NCBI GenBank assembly: GCA_964601865.1
Contig: CAZRPI010000001.1
Coordinates: 5,777 to 69,776, forward strand
Reading direction: 5' to 3'
Length of the DNA: 64,000 nt
Origin: Pseudopelobacter sp964601865
Lineage (GTDB): Bacteria; Desulfobacterota; Desulfuromonadia; Geobacterales; Pseudopelobacteraceae
In this document: positions 18,510-27,786 of the stretch, one piece after another
Numbering within the stretch: position 1 is the stretch's first letter
How the letters are laid out: each line of letters starts with the position of its first letter
Made by a program: the position numbers and the translations under genes
The notes under the pieces: model-generated
The model's database searches: none
Told to the model about the DNA's origin: nothing
The model's input: only the letters and a program-made list of their open reading frames with translations

Positions 18510-19632
18510 GATGATTTTAGTTGCGAATCCACTCGCCCAATTCAAGGCAAGGGAAGCGGAAATCGTAAACGCCCTGGAGAGGGTCATCAGGAGCGGCAGG
18601 TATATCCTTGGAAACGAGGTCCGACTTTTTGAGGAAGAATTTGCAGCGTTTGTTGGCGCAGAACATTGCATCGGCGTCGGAAACGGTACGGATGCGATCG
18701 CGCTGGCATTGCGCGCCATGGGAGTGGCACCGGGTGATGAAGTCATAACCGTATCGCACACAGCCGTTGCTACGGTCGCCGCCATCGAGCAGATCGGAGC
18801 AATTCCGGTTTTCGCCGATATTGATCCGACAACTCGCTGTATTGACCCTCTCGCCATTTCTCCCCTGGTAACTGACACAACCAGGGCTGTCGTTGTGGTT
18901 CACATATACGGACAGCCAGCGGATATGCCAAGAATCATGGATATAGCGTCGGCGCACAAACTGCTGGTGCTGGAAGATTGCGCCCAGGCTCATGGTGCGG
19001 CTATTGGCGGGAGGCAGGTAGGCACTTTCGGGAATGCCGCAGCGTTCAGTTTCTATCCAACCAAGAATCTTGGCGCCCTTGGCGATGGCGGAGCGGTGAC
19101 GACTTCAGATCCGCATATCGCGGCGACATGCCTTGCCCTCCGGGAATACGGCTGGCGCGAGCGTTATATATCTGCCATCCCGGGTTTCAACTCACGTCTC
19201 GATGAACTGCAGGCGGCCATCCTAAGGGTTAAGCTTCCCTACCTCCACCAGGACAATGCCCGCCGTGCAACGATTGCCGCGCGTTACGCAAAAGTGCTTC
19301 GAGACTCCATCATCGGTTATCCCGCAACGATACCCGACTCCATCCATGCCATGCACCTTTATGTAATAGAGAGCGACCGTCGAGACGAACTATCCGGCTT
19401 CCTGGCCGCCGAAGGCGTGTGTACCGCGCGGCATTACCCCGTTCCAATACACCGGCAGGCCGCCTATAGAGGAAGAATCAGGGGAGCAAACGATCTGCCA
19501 TTTACCGAACGATTATACGAGAGGATACTCAGTCTCCCCATGTATCCTGAGTTGAGCGATGAAATGGTCGATGTCGTCTGTAATGCATTGTACAAATGGG
19601 TCTCATCTGAAAAGGCTCAGCACAAACTCTGA
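18499..19632 (+). CDS. DegT/DnrJ/EryC1/StrS sugar aminotransferase
   Basis: 377 residues of a PLP-dependent nucleotide-sugar aminotransferase: NGTDAIALAL, the DEVITVSHTAVAT segment, EDCAQAHGA, and the PLP lysine in SFYPTKNLGALGDGG (K189). The closing RHYPVPIH is typical of the family. Members convert a 3- or 4-keto nucleotide sugar into an amino sugar. ATG 18499 has a GGGAGGCGG just upstream and lies inside the end of the SDR gene. The likely product is a dideoxy-amino sugar for the flagellar glycan; which carbon is aminated cannot be told. Confidence 0.9.
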   Translation: MAIEMILVANPLAQFKAREAEIVNALERVIRSGRYILGNEVRLFEEEFAAFVGAEHCIGVGNGTDAIALALRAMGVAPGDEVITVSHTAVATVAAIEQIGAIPVFADIDPTTRCIDPLAISPLVTDTTRAVVVVHIYGQPADMPRIMDIASAHKLLVLEDCAQAHGAAIGGRQVGTFGNAAAFSFYPTKNLGALGDGGAVTTSDPHIAATCLALREYGWRERYISAIPGFNSRLDELQAAILRVKLPYLHQDNARRATIAARYAKVLRDSIIGYPATIPDSIHAMHLYVIESDRRDELSGFLAAEGVCTARHYPVPIHRQAAYRGRIRGANDLPFTERLYERILSLPMYPELSDEMVDVVCNALYKWVSSEKAQHKL

Positions 19633-19639
19633 AGCGGAA

Positions 19640-20698
19640 ATGTCCATGCAACGAATCTACTGTACCTATTTCGATCGAAATTATCTGATCAAAGGGCTCG
19701 CGCTTATTTCCTCGCTTATCCGACATGAGGCAATGCCATTTACCCTCTATGTGGTTTGCCTTGACGAGATCACGAGAGTGATTCTTGATCGGCTCAACAT
19801 AACCAACGTAATAACCGTTCCACTGCATGAGATCGAGTATGGCGACATACAGCTGGCCATTGCGCGAAGCGACAGATTGCTGATGGAATACTATTGGACC
19901 ATGACCCCCACAATTATCCTGCGTTTATTGGACAGGGTTCCCAAGGGAGATGTTCTAACCTATTTGGATGCGGATCTCTTCTTCTATTCATCTCCCGAAC
20001 CAATTTTCTCCGAATTTGCCGAGAATTCAATTCTGATTCACAAGCATCGCTTTACCCCCTCTTTGCAGTGGATGGATAAACATGGCATTTTTAACGTTGG
20101 ATTGCTTTGTTTCCGAAATGACGGTCTGGCTCGCATTGCTCTCAAATGGTGGCGCGACCGCTGTAATGAATGGTGTTATGCACGCATAGAAGATGGAAAA
20201 TTTGGTGATCAACTGTACCTCAACGACTGGCCGCAAAGATTTGATGGGGTCCACGTGCTGGAACATATCGGCGCAGGCGTCGGTCCCTGGAACCACGAGC
20301 AGTATTATTACAGCATTGACGCAAACAAACGACCGCATGTCGACAGCCTGCCACTTGTTTTTTATCATTTTCACGCCTTGTCGGTTGTTGCTCCCGAAAT
20401 CATCATACCCGCAAAACACCTCAACTATCCGATGCGAGAAGAGGTTATCAGGTACTGTGTTGCGCCTTACGTCGATTCCCTAACCCAGATGATTTCAATT
20501 GCCAGGAAGATCCTGCCCCAGTTTTCGTTCGGCCTTACAAACCTTGGGGACTTAACTAACGAGCACACCTTTGTTGCGGTCAAGGAAGCTCATGAGACAT
20601 TGCGCAAGTTGGGGTTTGCCCACCCAACCATTGACCTGCAAAATGGATGGGAGTGCCATCTCTCTGCCCAGACCACATATCCGAACTTGAACACATGA
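19640..20698 (+). CDS. GT8-like glycosyltransferase
   Basis: 352 residues in a GT-A fold: a start YCTYFDRNYLIKGLALISSLIRH resembling GT8 transferases (moving along a track of substrate synthesis), a DxD metal motif YLDADLFFYSS (about 111-116), and INVGLLCFRND-like acceptor-site segments (here FNVGLLCFRND). It should transfer a sugar from a nucleotide donor with retention. Seven bases separate it from the aminotransferase stop. Start MSMQRIY chosen from the GAAGCGGAA just before the ATG; MQRIY two codons later is equally possible. Several homologues in glycan clusters are annotated as glycosyltransferases of unknown specificity. Confidence 0.72.
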   Translation: MSMQRIYCTYFDRNYLIKGLALISSLIRHEAMPFTLYVVCLDEITRVILDRLNITNVITVPLHEIEYGDIQLAIARSDRLLMEYYWTMTPTIILRLLDRVPKGDVLTYLDADLFFYSSPEPIFSEFAENSILIHKHRFTPSLQWMDKHGIFNVGLLCFRNDGLARIALKWWRDRCNEWCYARIEDGKFGDQLYLNDWPQRFDGVHVLEHIGAGVGPWNHEQYYYSIDANKRPHVDSLPLVFYHFHALSVVAPEIIIPAKHLNYPMREEVIRYCVAPYVDSLTQMISIARKILPQFSFGLTNLGDLTNEHTFVAVKEAHETLRKLGFAHPTIDLQNGWECHLSAQTTYPNLNT

Positions 20699-20975
20699 AA
20701 ACAGCTAACTTACCCAGTTCTTTATGAAACAGTCATTGCGAAAAGACCTGACAGACTCGCAAAATGCCATGGCCACCATAACCAGTTAAAATTATGAGCA
20801 TATCCCCAAACAAAGGCAAAAAGAGAGCAATCAAAATCATCATGCAGGCCAGGACTGTTTTGATAAAAGCGCGATAAATGCTTGAGCATGCCGTTGGTAC
20901 TCAACCAGGAAGGGCCTGCCATGAAGGCATCGTTGATCGCAACCTTTGTATGAGGGATAGGACCGTAAGAAAAAC
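20699..20975. other. Intergenic stretch of about 280 bases between two glycan operons
   Basis: No convincing gene. On the minus strand a short frame can be read with one strongly hydrophobic helix and no good start, which could be a decayed membrane-protein fragment. It separates the 13-20.7 kb genes from the run that starts at 20976. Confidence 0.4.
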
Positions 20976-21899
20976 ATGTCCAGTCAAACGCAAAAAATAA
21001 TTATTCTCGGGTCCTCGGGAATGTTGGGCCACACACTGTTCGCCCATCTGCTCCAACTCAGACGCTACGCCGTACTGGGCACGGTCCGGTGTGAGGAGAG
21101 GCTCCCCTTCTTCCCTCCAGCCCTGCGGGAGAGTATACGGTCCGGCATCGACGCCGACCGCTTCGAATCCATCGAGCAGCTGTTCGAAAAAGAGCGTCCG
21201 GCAATCGTCGTCAACTGCATCGGAATCATCAAGCAGCAACCCCAGGCGCAGGAACCTGTTCCCTGCATCAGCATCAACGCCCTGCTGCCTCACCGTCTGG
21301 CCGCCCTTTGCCGGATGACGGGTACCCGGTTGATACACATCAGCACCGATTGCATATTCAGCGGCAGAAAGGGTTTCTACAACGAACGGGACCAGAGCGA
21401 TGCCGAAGACCTCTATGGCCGGACCAAACATCTTGGGGAATTGTCCGGTCCCGGCTGTATCACCCTGAGAACCTCCATCATCGGGCATGAACTGACAGGA
21501 AAACTCGGGCTCGTCGAATGGTTCCTCCGTCAGCGGGAAGGGGTCAAGGGCTATACCAATGCCATTTTCAGCGGACTGCCGACCATCGAACTTTCCAGGG
21601 TAATCGCCGACCATGTCATTCCGGACACCAGGCTGACCGGTCTTTTCCACGTAGCCACCGATCCGATCTCAAAGCATGACCTGCTCAAACTGATCGCCGC
21701 GACATACGGGAAAGGCATCGACATCACACCCGATGCCGGTGTAAAAATCGACAGATCGCTTGACGGCAGGATATTTTCGGAGGCTTCGGGCTACCATCCT
21801 TCACCATGGGAACAGTTGATCGCGACCATGCATGATGACTACCTCAACGCGGAGTATTATGCCAGGCGACGGGAGAAGGCAGATGACACCATTCGATGA
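20976..21899 (+). CDS. RmlD-like nucleotide-sugar reductase (WbvR-type)
   Basis: 307 residues of RmlD-like SDR: NAD(P)-binding GSSGMLGH, NCIGIIKQ, HISTDCIFSG and a YGRTK catalytic pair. It lacks the cupin part of FnlB/CapF-type enzymes and is followed at once by the dehydratase and 2-epimerase genes. That trio matches wbvB-wbvR-wbvD of UDP-L-QuiNAc synthesis, where the reductase is an RmlD-like protein of this length. In FucNAc synthesis the reductase is longer. Reaction inferred: reduction of a UDP-4-keto-2-acetamido-2,6-dideoxy-L-hexose. No good Shine-Dalgarno is obvious. Confidence 0.82.
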   Translation: MSSQTQKIIILGSSGMLGHTLFAHLLQLRRYAVLGTVRCEERLPFFPPALRESIRSGIDADRFESIEQLFEKERPAIVVNCIGIIKQQPQAQEPVPCISINALLPHRLAALCRMTGTRLIHISTDCIFSGRKGFYNERDQSDAEDLYGRTKHLGELSGPGCITLRTSIIGHELTGKLGLVEWFLRQREGVKGYTNAIFSGLPTIELSRVIADHVIPDTRLTGLFHVATDPISKHDLLKLIAATYGKGIDITPDAGVKIDRSLDGRIFSEASGYHPSPWEQLIATMHDDYLNAEYYARRREKADDTIR

Positions 21900-22947
21900 C
21901 AAAGTCGTTGTAATCACCGGAGGCACCGGCTCCCTGGGAAAGGTCCTGACCCGCCGCCTGCTGTCCGGCACGGTCGGCACTCCCCGGAAGATCATCATTT
22001 TTTCACGGGACGAGGCCAAACAGCATTACATGCGGCTGGAATACCAGCAGAAGAAAAATGTTACGGACGAGGTTATCTACCACAACTTTGCCCAGCTGCT
22101 GGAATTTCGAATCGGTGATGTCCGCAACTACGCATCCGTGGCGTCGGTCCTCAGGCGGGCCGATATCGTGGTGAACGCCGCCGCCCTGAAACAGGTGCCA
22201 TCTTGCGAGTATTTCCCGTATGAGGCGGTCATGACCAATGTGATGGGTGCGGAAAACATCGTGCGCTGCATACGGGAAAACGGACTGCCGGTGCAGACGG
22301 TGGTCGGGGTATCCACGGACAAGGCGTGCAAACCGGTCAACGTCATGGGGATGACCAAGGCCCTGCAGGAGAGGGTTTTCATCGCGGCCAATCTGCACCT
22401 GCCGGACACGCGCTTCATCTGTGTCCGCTACGGCAATGTCCTGGCATCGCGGGGGTCCGTAATTCCCCTGTTCCATGAGCAGATAAAAAACGGCGGTCCG
22501 GTCACCGTCACCACCGAGGATATGACCAGGTTTCTGCTACCGCTGGAAAGGGCCGTCGATACCATCATTGCCGCACTTGAAAGCGCCAATCCGGGAGAGA
22601 CGTACGTGCCGAAGGTGCCCGCATCCCGCATGCTCGACGTTGCCAGGGCGCTCATCGGCGTCCGCCCGATTGACACGGTCATAACCGGCATCAGACCCGG
22701 AGAGAAGGTGCATGAGAGCATGGTCTCCTTCGAGGAGGGGTGGCGGACCTTCGACCGGGGCGACTACTACGCCATCAAACCGATGCTGCCCGAACTGGTG
22801 AGGGACGAAGCGGAGGGGACGCCCCTCAACCGGGAGTACAGTTCCAGCGATTCACTCCTCTCCCCGGACGAGACCCGCGCCCTGCTGGAGCGGTACGGCC
22901 TGATGATCGGCCAGGAGATCGTGGAGGAGGGGGAATTCCTGCGATGA
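21883..22947 (+). CDS. UDP-GlcNAc 4,6-dehydratase/5-epimerase (CapE/WbjB/FnlA family)
   Basis: 354 residues with GGTGSLGKVLTRRLL, AALKQVPSCEYFPYEAVMTNVMGAEN and VSTDKACKPVNVMGMTK. The catalytic tyrosine position is Met (MGMTK), as I recall for the CapE/WbjB/FnlA enzymes, which turn UDP-GlcNAc into UDP-4-keto-6-deoxy-L-hexoses. The C-terminal extension after the SDR core is also typical. Start 21883 has GGGAGAAGG immediately upstream and overlaps the reductase gene by 17 bases. First committed step of the L-hexosamine branch. Confidence 0.87.
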   Translation: MTPFDDKVVVITGGTGSLGKVLTRRLLSGTVGTPRKIIIFSRDEAKQHYMRLEYQQKKNVTDEVIYHNFAQLLEFRIGDVRNYASVASVLRRADIVVNAAALKQVPSCEYFPYEAVMTNVMGAENIVRCIRENGLPVQTVVGVSTDKACKPVNVMGMTKALQERVFIAANLHLPDTRFICVRYGNVLASRGSVIPLFHEQIKNGGPVTVTTEDMTRFLLPLERAVDTIIAALESANPGETYVPKVPASRMLDVARALIGVRPIDTVITGIRPGEKVHESMVSFEEGWRTFDRGDYYAIKPMLPELVRDEAEGTPLNREYSSSDSLLSPDETRALLERYGLMIGQEIVEEGEFLR

Positions 22948-24074
22948 AGGTAATCACCGTCGTTGGCACCCGCCCTGAAATAATAAAGCTCTCCCGGGTG
23001 ATATCCGAGCTTGACCGGCACACCGAGCACATCCTGGTTCATACCGGCCAGAACTTCGACTACGAGCTGAACGAGATTTTCTTCCGGCAGCTCCAGGTCC
23101 GCAGACCCGATTATTTCCTGGGTGTCGCCGGAAAAACCGTTGCCGAAACCATCGGCAACATCATTGCCCGTTCCGACGAAGTCTTTGCCAGGGAAGAACC
23201 GGATGCCATGCTGCTGCTGGGTGACACCAACAGTTCGCTCTCCGTGATCCCCGCCAAACGGCGCAAGATTCCCATTTTTCACATGGAAGCCGGAAACCGC
23301 TGTTTCGACCTGAGGGTCCCCGAAGAGATCAACCGCAAGATCGTCGACCACACAAGCGACATCAACCTGGTCTTTTCCGAACACGCCAGGCGCTATCTGA
23401 TCGCGGAGGGAATACGCCCGGAAACCATCATCAAGACAGGCTCTCCGATGCGTGAGGTGCTGGAGTATTACCTCCCGTCAATTGAGCGATCCCCCATACT
23501 GGAAGAGCTGCGACTCGAACCCGGCGGTTTTTTCGTCATCAGCGCGCACCGCGAGGAAAACGTCGACAGCGAGCAGAACCTTTCGGACCTGCTGGCCTCC
23601 ATTGACGCCCTGGCGGAGCATTATGGCCTACCGCTGATCGTCTCCACCCACCCCCGCACGAGAAAACGTCTCGACGAACGCGGGCTGGGCGCCGCCAACA
23701 AGCTGGTTAGCTTCCTCAAGCCGCTCGGATTCCTCGATTACGTCAAGCTGGAACTCAACGCGCGCTGTATCGTATCCGACAGCGGTACGATCACCGAAGA
23801 GGCTTCCATACTCGGCCTGCCGGCGGTCACCATCCGGCAGGCCCATGAACGGCCGGAGGGAATGGACGAGGCCACCCTGATCATGTGCGGACTGAAGCCG
23901 GAAAGGGTACTGGAGGCGGTGGCAACGGTTGTCGCACATGCCGCGGGCGGCGGACGTCCTTTCAGAATGGCGCCTGATTACGAGGCGGACAACGTATCAA
24001 AAAAAGTTATGCGGATTATCATGAGTTATACCGATTATATAAACCGGACGGTGTGGCGGAGGAATATGGCATAA
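22944..24074 (+). CDS. UDP-N-acetylglucosamine 2-epimerase family (WbjD/FnlC/WbvD-like)
   Basis: 376 residues of the WecB-type fold: VVGTRPEIIKLSRV start, HTGQNFDYELNEIFF, FHMEAGNRCFD, SAHREENVDSEQNL and SDSGTITEEASILGLPAV with the conserved Asp, His and Glu residues of non-hydrolysing 2-epimerases. The segment GNRCFDLRVPEEINRKIVDHTSDINL is characteristic of the WbjD/FnlC branch. It completes the UDP-L-FucNAc or UDP-L-QuiNAc pathway by inverting C2. ATG overlaps the preceding stop by four bases (ATGA), and its own stop overlaps the next start by one. Confidence 0.87.
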   Translation: MKVITVVGTRPEIIKLSRVISELDRHTEHILVHTGQNFDYELNEIFFRQLQVRRPDYFLGVAGKTVAETIGNIIARSDEVFAREEPDAMLLLGDTNSSLSVIPAKRRKIPIFHMEAGNRCFDLRVPEEINRKIVDHTSDINLVFSEHARRYLIAEGIRPETIIKTGSPMREVLEYYLPSIERSPILEELRLEPGGFFVISAHREENVDSEQNLSDLLASIDALAEHYGLPLIVSTHPRTRKRLDERGLGAANKLVSFLKPLGFLDYVKLELNARCIVSDSGTITEEASILGLPAVTIRQAHERPEGMDEATLIMCGLKPERVLEAVATVVAHAAGGGRPFRMAPDYEADNVSKKVMRIIMSYTDYINRTVWRRNMA

Positions 24075-24979
24075 TGAGCAATCTCAACATCAGACAGCAA
24101 CTACCACCCATAACGCCCAAACCCGACCATAACTATGTGGCTTTTTTCCTCAGCCTTGCCTGCAACCTCAGATGCAACTACTGCATAAATCTGCACGACC
24201 ATCTTTCCCGACCGGAACAGGCAAGACGCAACTCCATGTCCGCAGACGACTGGATTACCGCGGCAAACCGCCTGTTATTACGCGCCGACCTGCCCCTCAC
24301 GCTGCAGGGGGGCGAGCCGACCTTGCACCAGGGGTTCTACCGGATCGTCAATGAGGTCAGGCCTGAGATCAAAATGGACCTCATGACCAACCTGATGTTC
24401 GATGTTGATCGCTTCATCGCCAATGTCCCCACTTGGCGATTCACCCGGGATGCCCCTTACGCCGCCATCCGTGTCAGCTACCATCCGGGCCAGAACAACA
24501 TCGACGACCTGATTGCAAAAACGCGGAAACTGGAAGACGCCGGATTCAGGATCGGACTATACGGCATCGAACACCCTGATCCCGAAATCCTGCGTCACGT
24601 CAGGGAAACTCAGGAACGCTGCCTCTCGCTTGGACTTGATTTCAGGACAAAAGAGTACCTCGGAGAGCACTCGGGAAGGATGTACGGGACCTTCAAATAT
24701 CCGGACTGCGTTAACAACTCCGAACTGAAGCGATGTCAGTGCCGGACCACGGAGATCATTGCCGATCCGGCCGGATACGTTTACAAATGCCACGCCGATC
24801 TCTACAAAGGCCGGACACCCATCGCCCACATCCTGGACGACGCTTTTTCAGAAGAAACGATCGATGAATTCAGGGAATGTTCTTCCTACGGTGACTGCAA
24901 TCCCTGTGATGTCAAGGTAAAGACCAACCGTTTCCAGATATTCGGACATACCAGCGTGGAGATTCGCGACATTCAATGA
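24074..24979 (+). CDS. Radical SAM protein 1 of the island
   Basis: 301 residues. The radical SAM cluster motif is CNLRCNYC (near residue 32-39), followed by a TIM-barrel-like stretch with LQGGEPTLH (SAM-binding GGE). The C-terminus carries a Cys-rich tail (CQC, then YKCHADL, then CSSYGDCNPC), suggestive of a second, SPASM-like iron-sulfur cluster. The substrate is unknown; in sugar clusters such enzymes epimerise, dehydrate or rearrange nucleotide sugars. The ATG overlaps the epimerase stop by one base (TAATG); an in-frame GTG at 24053 is the alternative. The stop overlaps the next radical SAM gene (ATGA). Confidence 0.82.
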   Translation: MSNLNIRQQLPPITPKPDHNYVAFFLSLACNLRCNYCINLHDHLSRPEQARRNSMSADDWITAANRLLLRADLPLTLQGGEPTLHQGFYRIVNEVRPEIKMDLMTNLMFDVDRFIANVPTWRFTRDAPYAAIRVSYHPGQNNIDDLIAKTRKLEDAGFRIGLYGIEHPDPEILRHVRETQERCLSLGLDFRTKEYLGEHSGRMYGTFKYPDCVNNSELKRCQCRTTEIIADPAGYVYKCHADLYKGRTPIAHILDDAFSEETIDEFRECSSYGDCNPCDVKVKTNRFQIFGHTSVEIRDIQ

Positions 24980-26043
24980 GAGCCTATAACTTTGACGGCC
25001 ACAAACTGATCTACCATCCCGGGCGGGTTCATGAATTCCTGTCCCAGGGCGATTGTTTTCCGCTCTATATGGAAATCAGTCCCGTGGGCAGATGCAATCA
25101 CCGATGCCTGTTCTGCGCCTATGACTTCATTGGATACCCGAATCGAAAGCTGGAAACCGACCTGATGCGCAAACTGTTGGAAGAGCTTGCAGCCACCGGT
25201 CTCAAAAGTGTCCTCTTCGCCGGGGAGGGTGAACCACTCCTGCACCCTGACCTGCCACACCTCGTGCAACATGCAAAAAGCAACGGAATAGATGTCGGCA
25301 TCTTCACGAACGGACAGCTTCTGACCCCGGAAAAAGCGGAACGGATCATTCCTTTCCTGACGTTCCTGCGCTTCAGCTTCAATGGCGGCACACGGGAAGT
25401 GTACGCCCGCGTCCATCAGGTTGACCCGAAAGCATACGATACCGTACTCGCGGCTCTTCACCAGGCAGTTGCCATAAAACATAAACATGGCGTGGCTACC
25501 ACCATCGGCGTACAATTCGTAGTCATACCGGAAAACCTGTCGTCCCTCGTTGAAGCCGCGGCCGTGGTAAAATCGGCGGGGGCTGATTATTTTGCCATCA
25601 AACCTTTTGTGCATCAGAGTGACCGGCAAGGTTACCGGATGGATAAACCACTCGACGCAGAACTTCTCGATGCCTGTCTGGCTGAAGTTGAAACGCTGAA
25701 TAGCAAGAACTTCAAGGTCATGGCTCGAAGATCCGCCTTTTCCGAATACGGTATCCGCCACTATTCCCACTGTTTCGGCACCTCGTTCATATCGGTAATC
25801 AATTCCGGCGGCGATGTTGCCTGCTGTCTCCCCTACTGGGATAACCCCGAATTCGTTTTCGGCAACATCCATGAGCAGTCATTTCGTGAGATCTGGCTGG
25901 GAGAACGGCGCAAAACCGTCAAAGCGCTCCTGGAGAAACGTCTCAACGTGCAGGATTGCCCCCCCAACTGCCGCCCCAATGCGATCAACGATTTTCTGTA
26001 TGAGCTGAAATATCCGACCCTTGAGCACATAAACTTTATTTAA
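24976..26043 (+). CDS. Radical SAM/SPASM protein 2, HINFI-tail type
   Basis: 355 residues: YMEISPVGRCNHRCLFCAYDF (radical SAM cluster CNHRCLFC), AGEGEPLLHPDL, then a SPASM-like region with CFGTSFISVINSGGDVACCLPYW and CPPNC. It ends in NAINDFLYELKYPTLEHINFI, a tail closely matched by radical SAM protein 4 at 31332, so the two are paralogues. The start overlaps the previous stop by four bases. Substrate unknown; likely a nucleotide sugar or glycan given the neighbours. Confidence 0.85.
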   Translation: MRAYNFDGHKLIYHPGRVHEFLSQGDCFPLYMEISPVGRCNHRCLFCAYDFIGYPNRKLETDLMRKLLEELAATGLKSVLFAGEGEPLLHPDLPHLVQHAKSNGIDVGIFTNGQLLTPEKAERIIPFLTFLRFSFNGGTREVYARVHQVDPKAYDTVLAALHQAVAIKHKHGVATTIGVQFVVIPENLSSLVEAAAVVKSAGADYFAIKPFVHQSDRQGYRMDKPLDAELLDACLAEVETLNSKNFKVMARRSAFSEYGIRHYSHCFGTSFISVINSGGDVACCLPYWDNPEFVFGNIHEQSFREIWLGERRKTVKALLEKRLNVQDCPPNCRPNAINDFLYELKYPTLEHINFI

Positions 26044-26053
26044 GGATACGACG

Positions 26054-27007
26054 ATGCAGACAAAGATACTGATCATTAAGCTGGGTTATTCCGAAACGCT
26101 AGACCCGGAAATCGGCAAAGTCCCGAGCCTTGGTGATGTGTTGCGCACAACACCCATTCTCTGGGCTCTGCGCGAAAAGTACCCTGACGCCCATATCAGC
26201 TGGCTGGTCTCGGAGCATGCCGAGCCGTTGCTGTATCGCAACAGCCAGATTGACCGCCTTCTGGTCTGGGACAGCTTTGTCCCGTTTCAGTTGATGAAGG
26301 AAAAATTTGATGTACTGATAAACCTGGAAAAAATACCGGGCCTCTGCGCCCTGAGTGACATGATCGACGCCTGGGTCAAGTACGGTTTCCGCTTCGACTC
26401 TCTGTCCGGCAGCTACCACGCCTATGAAAAGGGGCTCGACTTCATAAGTTATATTGAAGGAAAGCATTCGGACAAGGCCAAAGGTTACTGGCAACAGGTG
26501 CTCATTGAAATGCTCGGCATTCCATGGAAGGGACAGGAGTATATCATCGGATACAAACCGGTGAGCACCGAAATCCATGACATCGGCCTCAACTTCGAAG
26601 TGGGCTCGAAATGGCCGGTCAAGGGGATGCCGATGGATCTCTGGCAGCGGCTGGAACAGCAACTGACTTCTCTCGGCTACAGCGTATCCTGGCAGGAGGG
26701 CCGCAAGAACCTCTTTGAATACATGGACTGGATCAATTCCTGCCGCCTGATAATATCCAATGACAGCCTGGGCCTGCACCTGGCCTTTGGCTTCCATAAA
26801 AAGGTGATCGGCCTGTTCGGCCCGACTGATCCAAGCGAGGTCTATTTCTACACCGGTGGCAAGCTGCTGCGCTCGCCATGCCAGTGCCCGGCCATGCCCT
26901 GCTTTGACGTCAAATGCCGCACCGGCCTGATGTGCATGTCGCACTTTGATCTTGGCAAAATCATCACAGCCGTTGCGGAAATACGGGGAGAATCAAACAC
27001 ACCATGA
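26054..27007 (+). CDS. Heptosyltransferase-family (GT9) glycosyltransferase
   Basis: 317 residues of the ADP-heptose:LPS heptosyltransferase fold: LGDVLRTTPILWALREKYPDAHISWLV near the start, and NDSLGLHLAFGFHKKVIGLFGPTDPSEV toward the end, the GT9 donor-binding motif. A C-terminal Cys-rich patch (CQCPAMPCFDVKCRTGLMC) follows, as in some GT9 proteins of this group. It probably transfers a heptose or similar sugar. The stop overlaps the transketolase start by four bases. It lies in the radical SAM block, which ties sugar synthesis to transfer. Confidence 0.84.
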   Translation: MQTKILIIKLGYSETLDPEIGKVPSLGDVLRTTPILWALREKYPDAHISWLVSEHAEPLLYRNSQIDRLLVWDSFVPFQLMKEKFDVLINLEKIPGLCALSDMIDAWVKYGFRFDSLSGSYHAYEKGLDFISYIEGKHSDKAKGYWQQVLIEMLGIPWKGQEYIIGYKPVSTEIHDIGLNFEVGSKWPVKGMPMDLWQRLEQQLTSLGYSVSWQEGRKNLFEYMDWINSCRLIISNDSLGLHLAFGFHKKVIGLFGPTDPSEVYFYTGGKLLRSPCQCPAMPCFDVKCRTGLMCMSHFDLGKIITAVAEIRGESNTP

Positions 27008-27786
27008 ACACACGAGAAACCGCGCTCCGCATCCGGCGCACCATAATCGAGATGGCCAATCGTTCCAAAAGCCCGCATGTCGGCTCCAGCCTCTCCTGCT
27101 CCGATATCATGGCGGTACTGTACGACGGCATCCTCAGACTGGAGCCATGGGACGAGCGCGACATCTTCATCCTGAGCAAGGGGCACGCGGCCATGTCGCT
27201 GTACAGCACTCTGCACGCCAAAGGACTCCTGACGGCAGAGGATATCGAAGGTTACTACCTGGATAATGGCACCTTACCGGCACATCTTGATCGTCGTCCA
27301 GAAAAGGGGATAGAGGTGTCCGCAGGATCGCTGGGACACGGATTCAACATGGGTCTAGGCATGGCCTACGCATTCAAAAAGCAGAAGAGCTTTCGAAAAG
27401 TATTTGCGGTTATTGGCGACGGTGAAGCACAAGAGGGCTCCATCTGGGAAGGAGCCCTGTTCGCAGGCAGGTTCGGGTTGGAAAACTTCACCGCAATCAT
27501 GGATAACAACAACCTTCAGGGATACGGCCGGCCAAGCGAAATCTGCGCCTTTGAACCGATGAGGGACAAGTGGATCTCGTTCGGATGGCATGCCATTGAA
27601 GTCGATGGACATGACCACGATGAGTTGCGCAACGCCCTACGGGCGGAATCGCGCGGAAAACCAAAGATCCTGATTGCCCGCACCATCAAAGGAAAGGGAG
27701 TCTCTTTCATGGAAGACCAGCTGATCTGGCATTACTACATTGTCACCGACGAACACAAACGGCAAGCTTTGGATGAGCTGTCATGA
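27004..27786 (+). CDS. Transketolase, N-terminal (TPP-binding) subunit
   Basis: 260 residues forming the first half of a split transketolase: GSSLSCSDIMAVLYDGILR, KGHAAMSLYSTL, and the TPP/metal motif GDGEAQEGSIWEGALFAG followed by MDNNNLQ. The family moves a two-carbon ketol unit using thiamine diphosphate; the C-terminal half is the next gene, overlapping by four bases (ATGA). Housekeeping transketolase is usually one chain, so this pair is probably specialised for making an unusual sugar. The sequence ends near residue 260 without the extra tail of some N-subunits. Confidence 0.88.
   Translation: MNTRETALRIRRTIIEMANRSKSPHVGSSLSCSDIMAVLYDGILRLEPWDERDIFILSKGHAAMSLYSTLHAKGLLTAEDIEGYYLDNGTLPAHLDRRPEKGIEVSAGSLGHGFNMGLGMAYAFKKQKSFRKVFAVIGDGEAQEGSIWEGALFAGRFGLENFTAIMDNNNLQGYGRPSEICAFEPMRDKWISFGWHAIEVDGHDHDELRNALRAESRGKPKILIARTIKGKGVSFMEDQLIWHYYIVTDEHKRQALDELS

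Noticed and set aside
20722..20922. Minus-strand frame and an overlapping hydrophobic frame
   Set aside because: No good start, no full domain; at most a decayed remnant.
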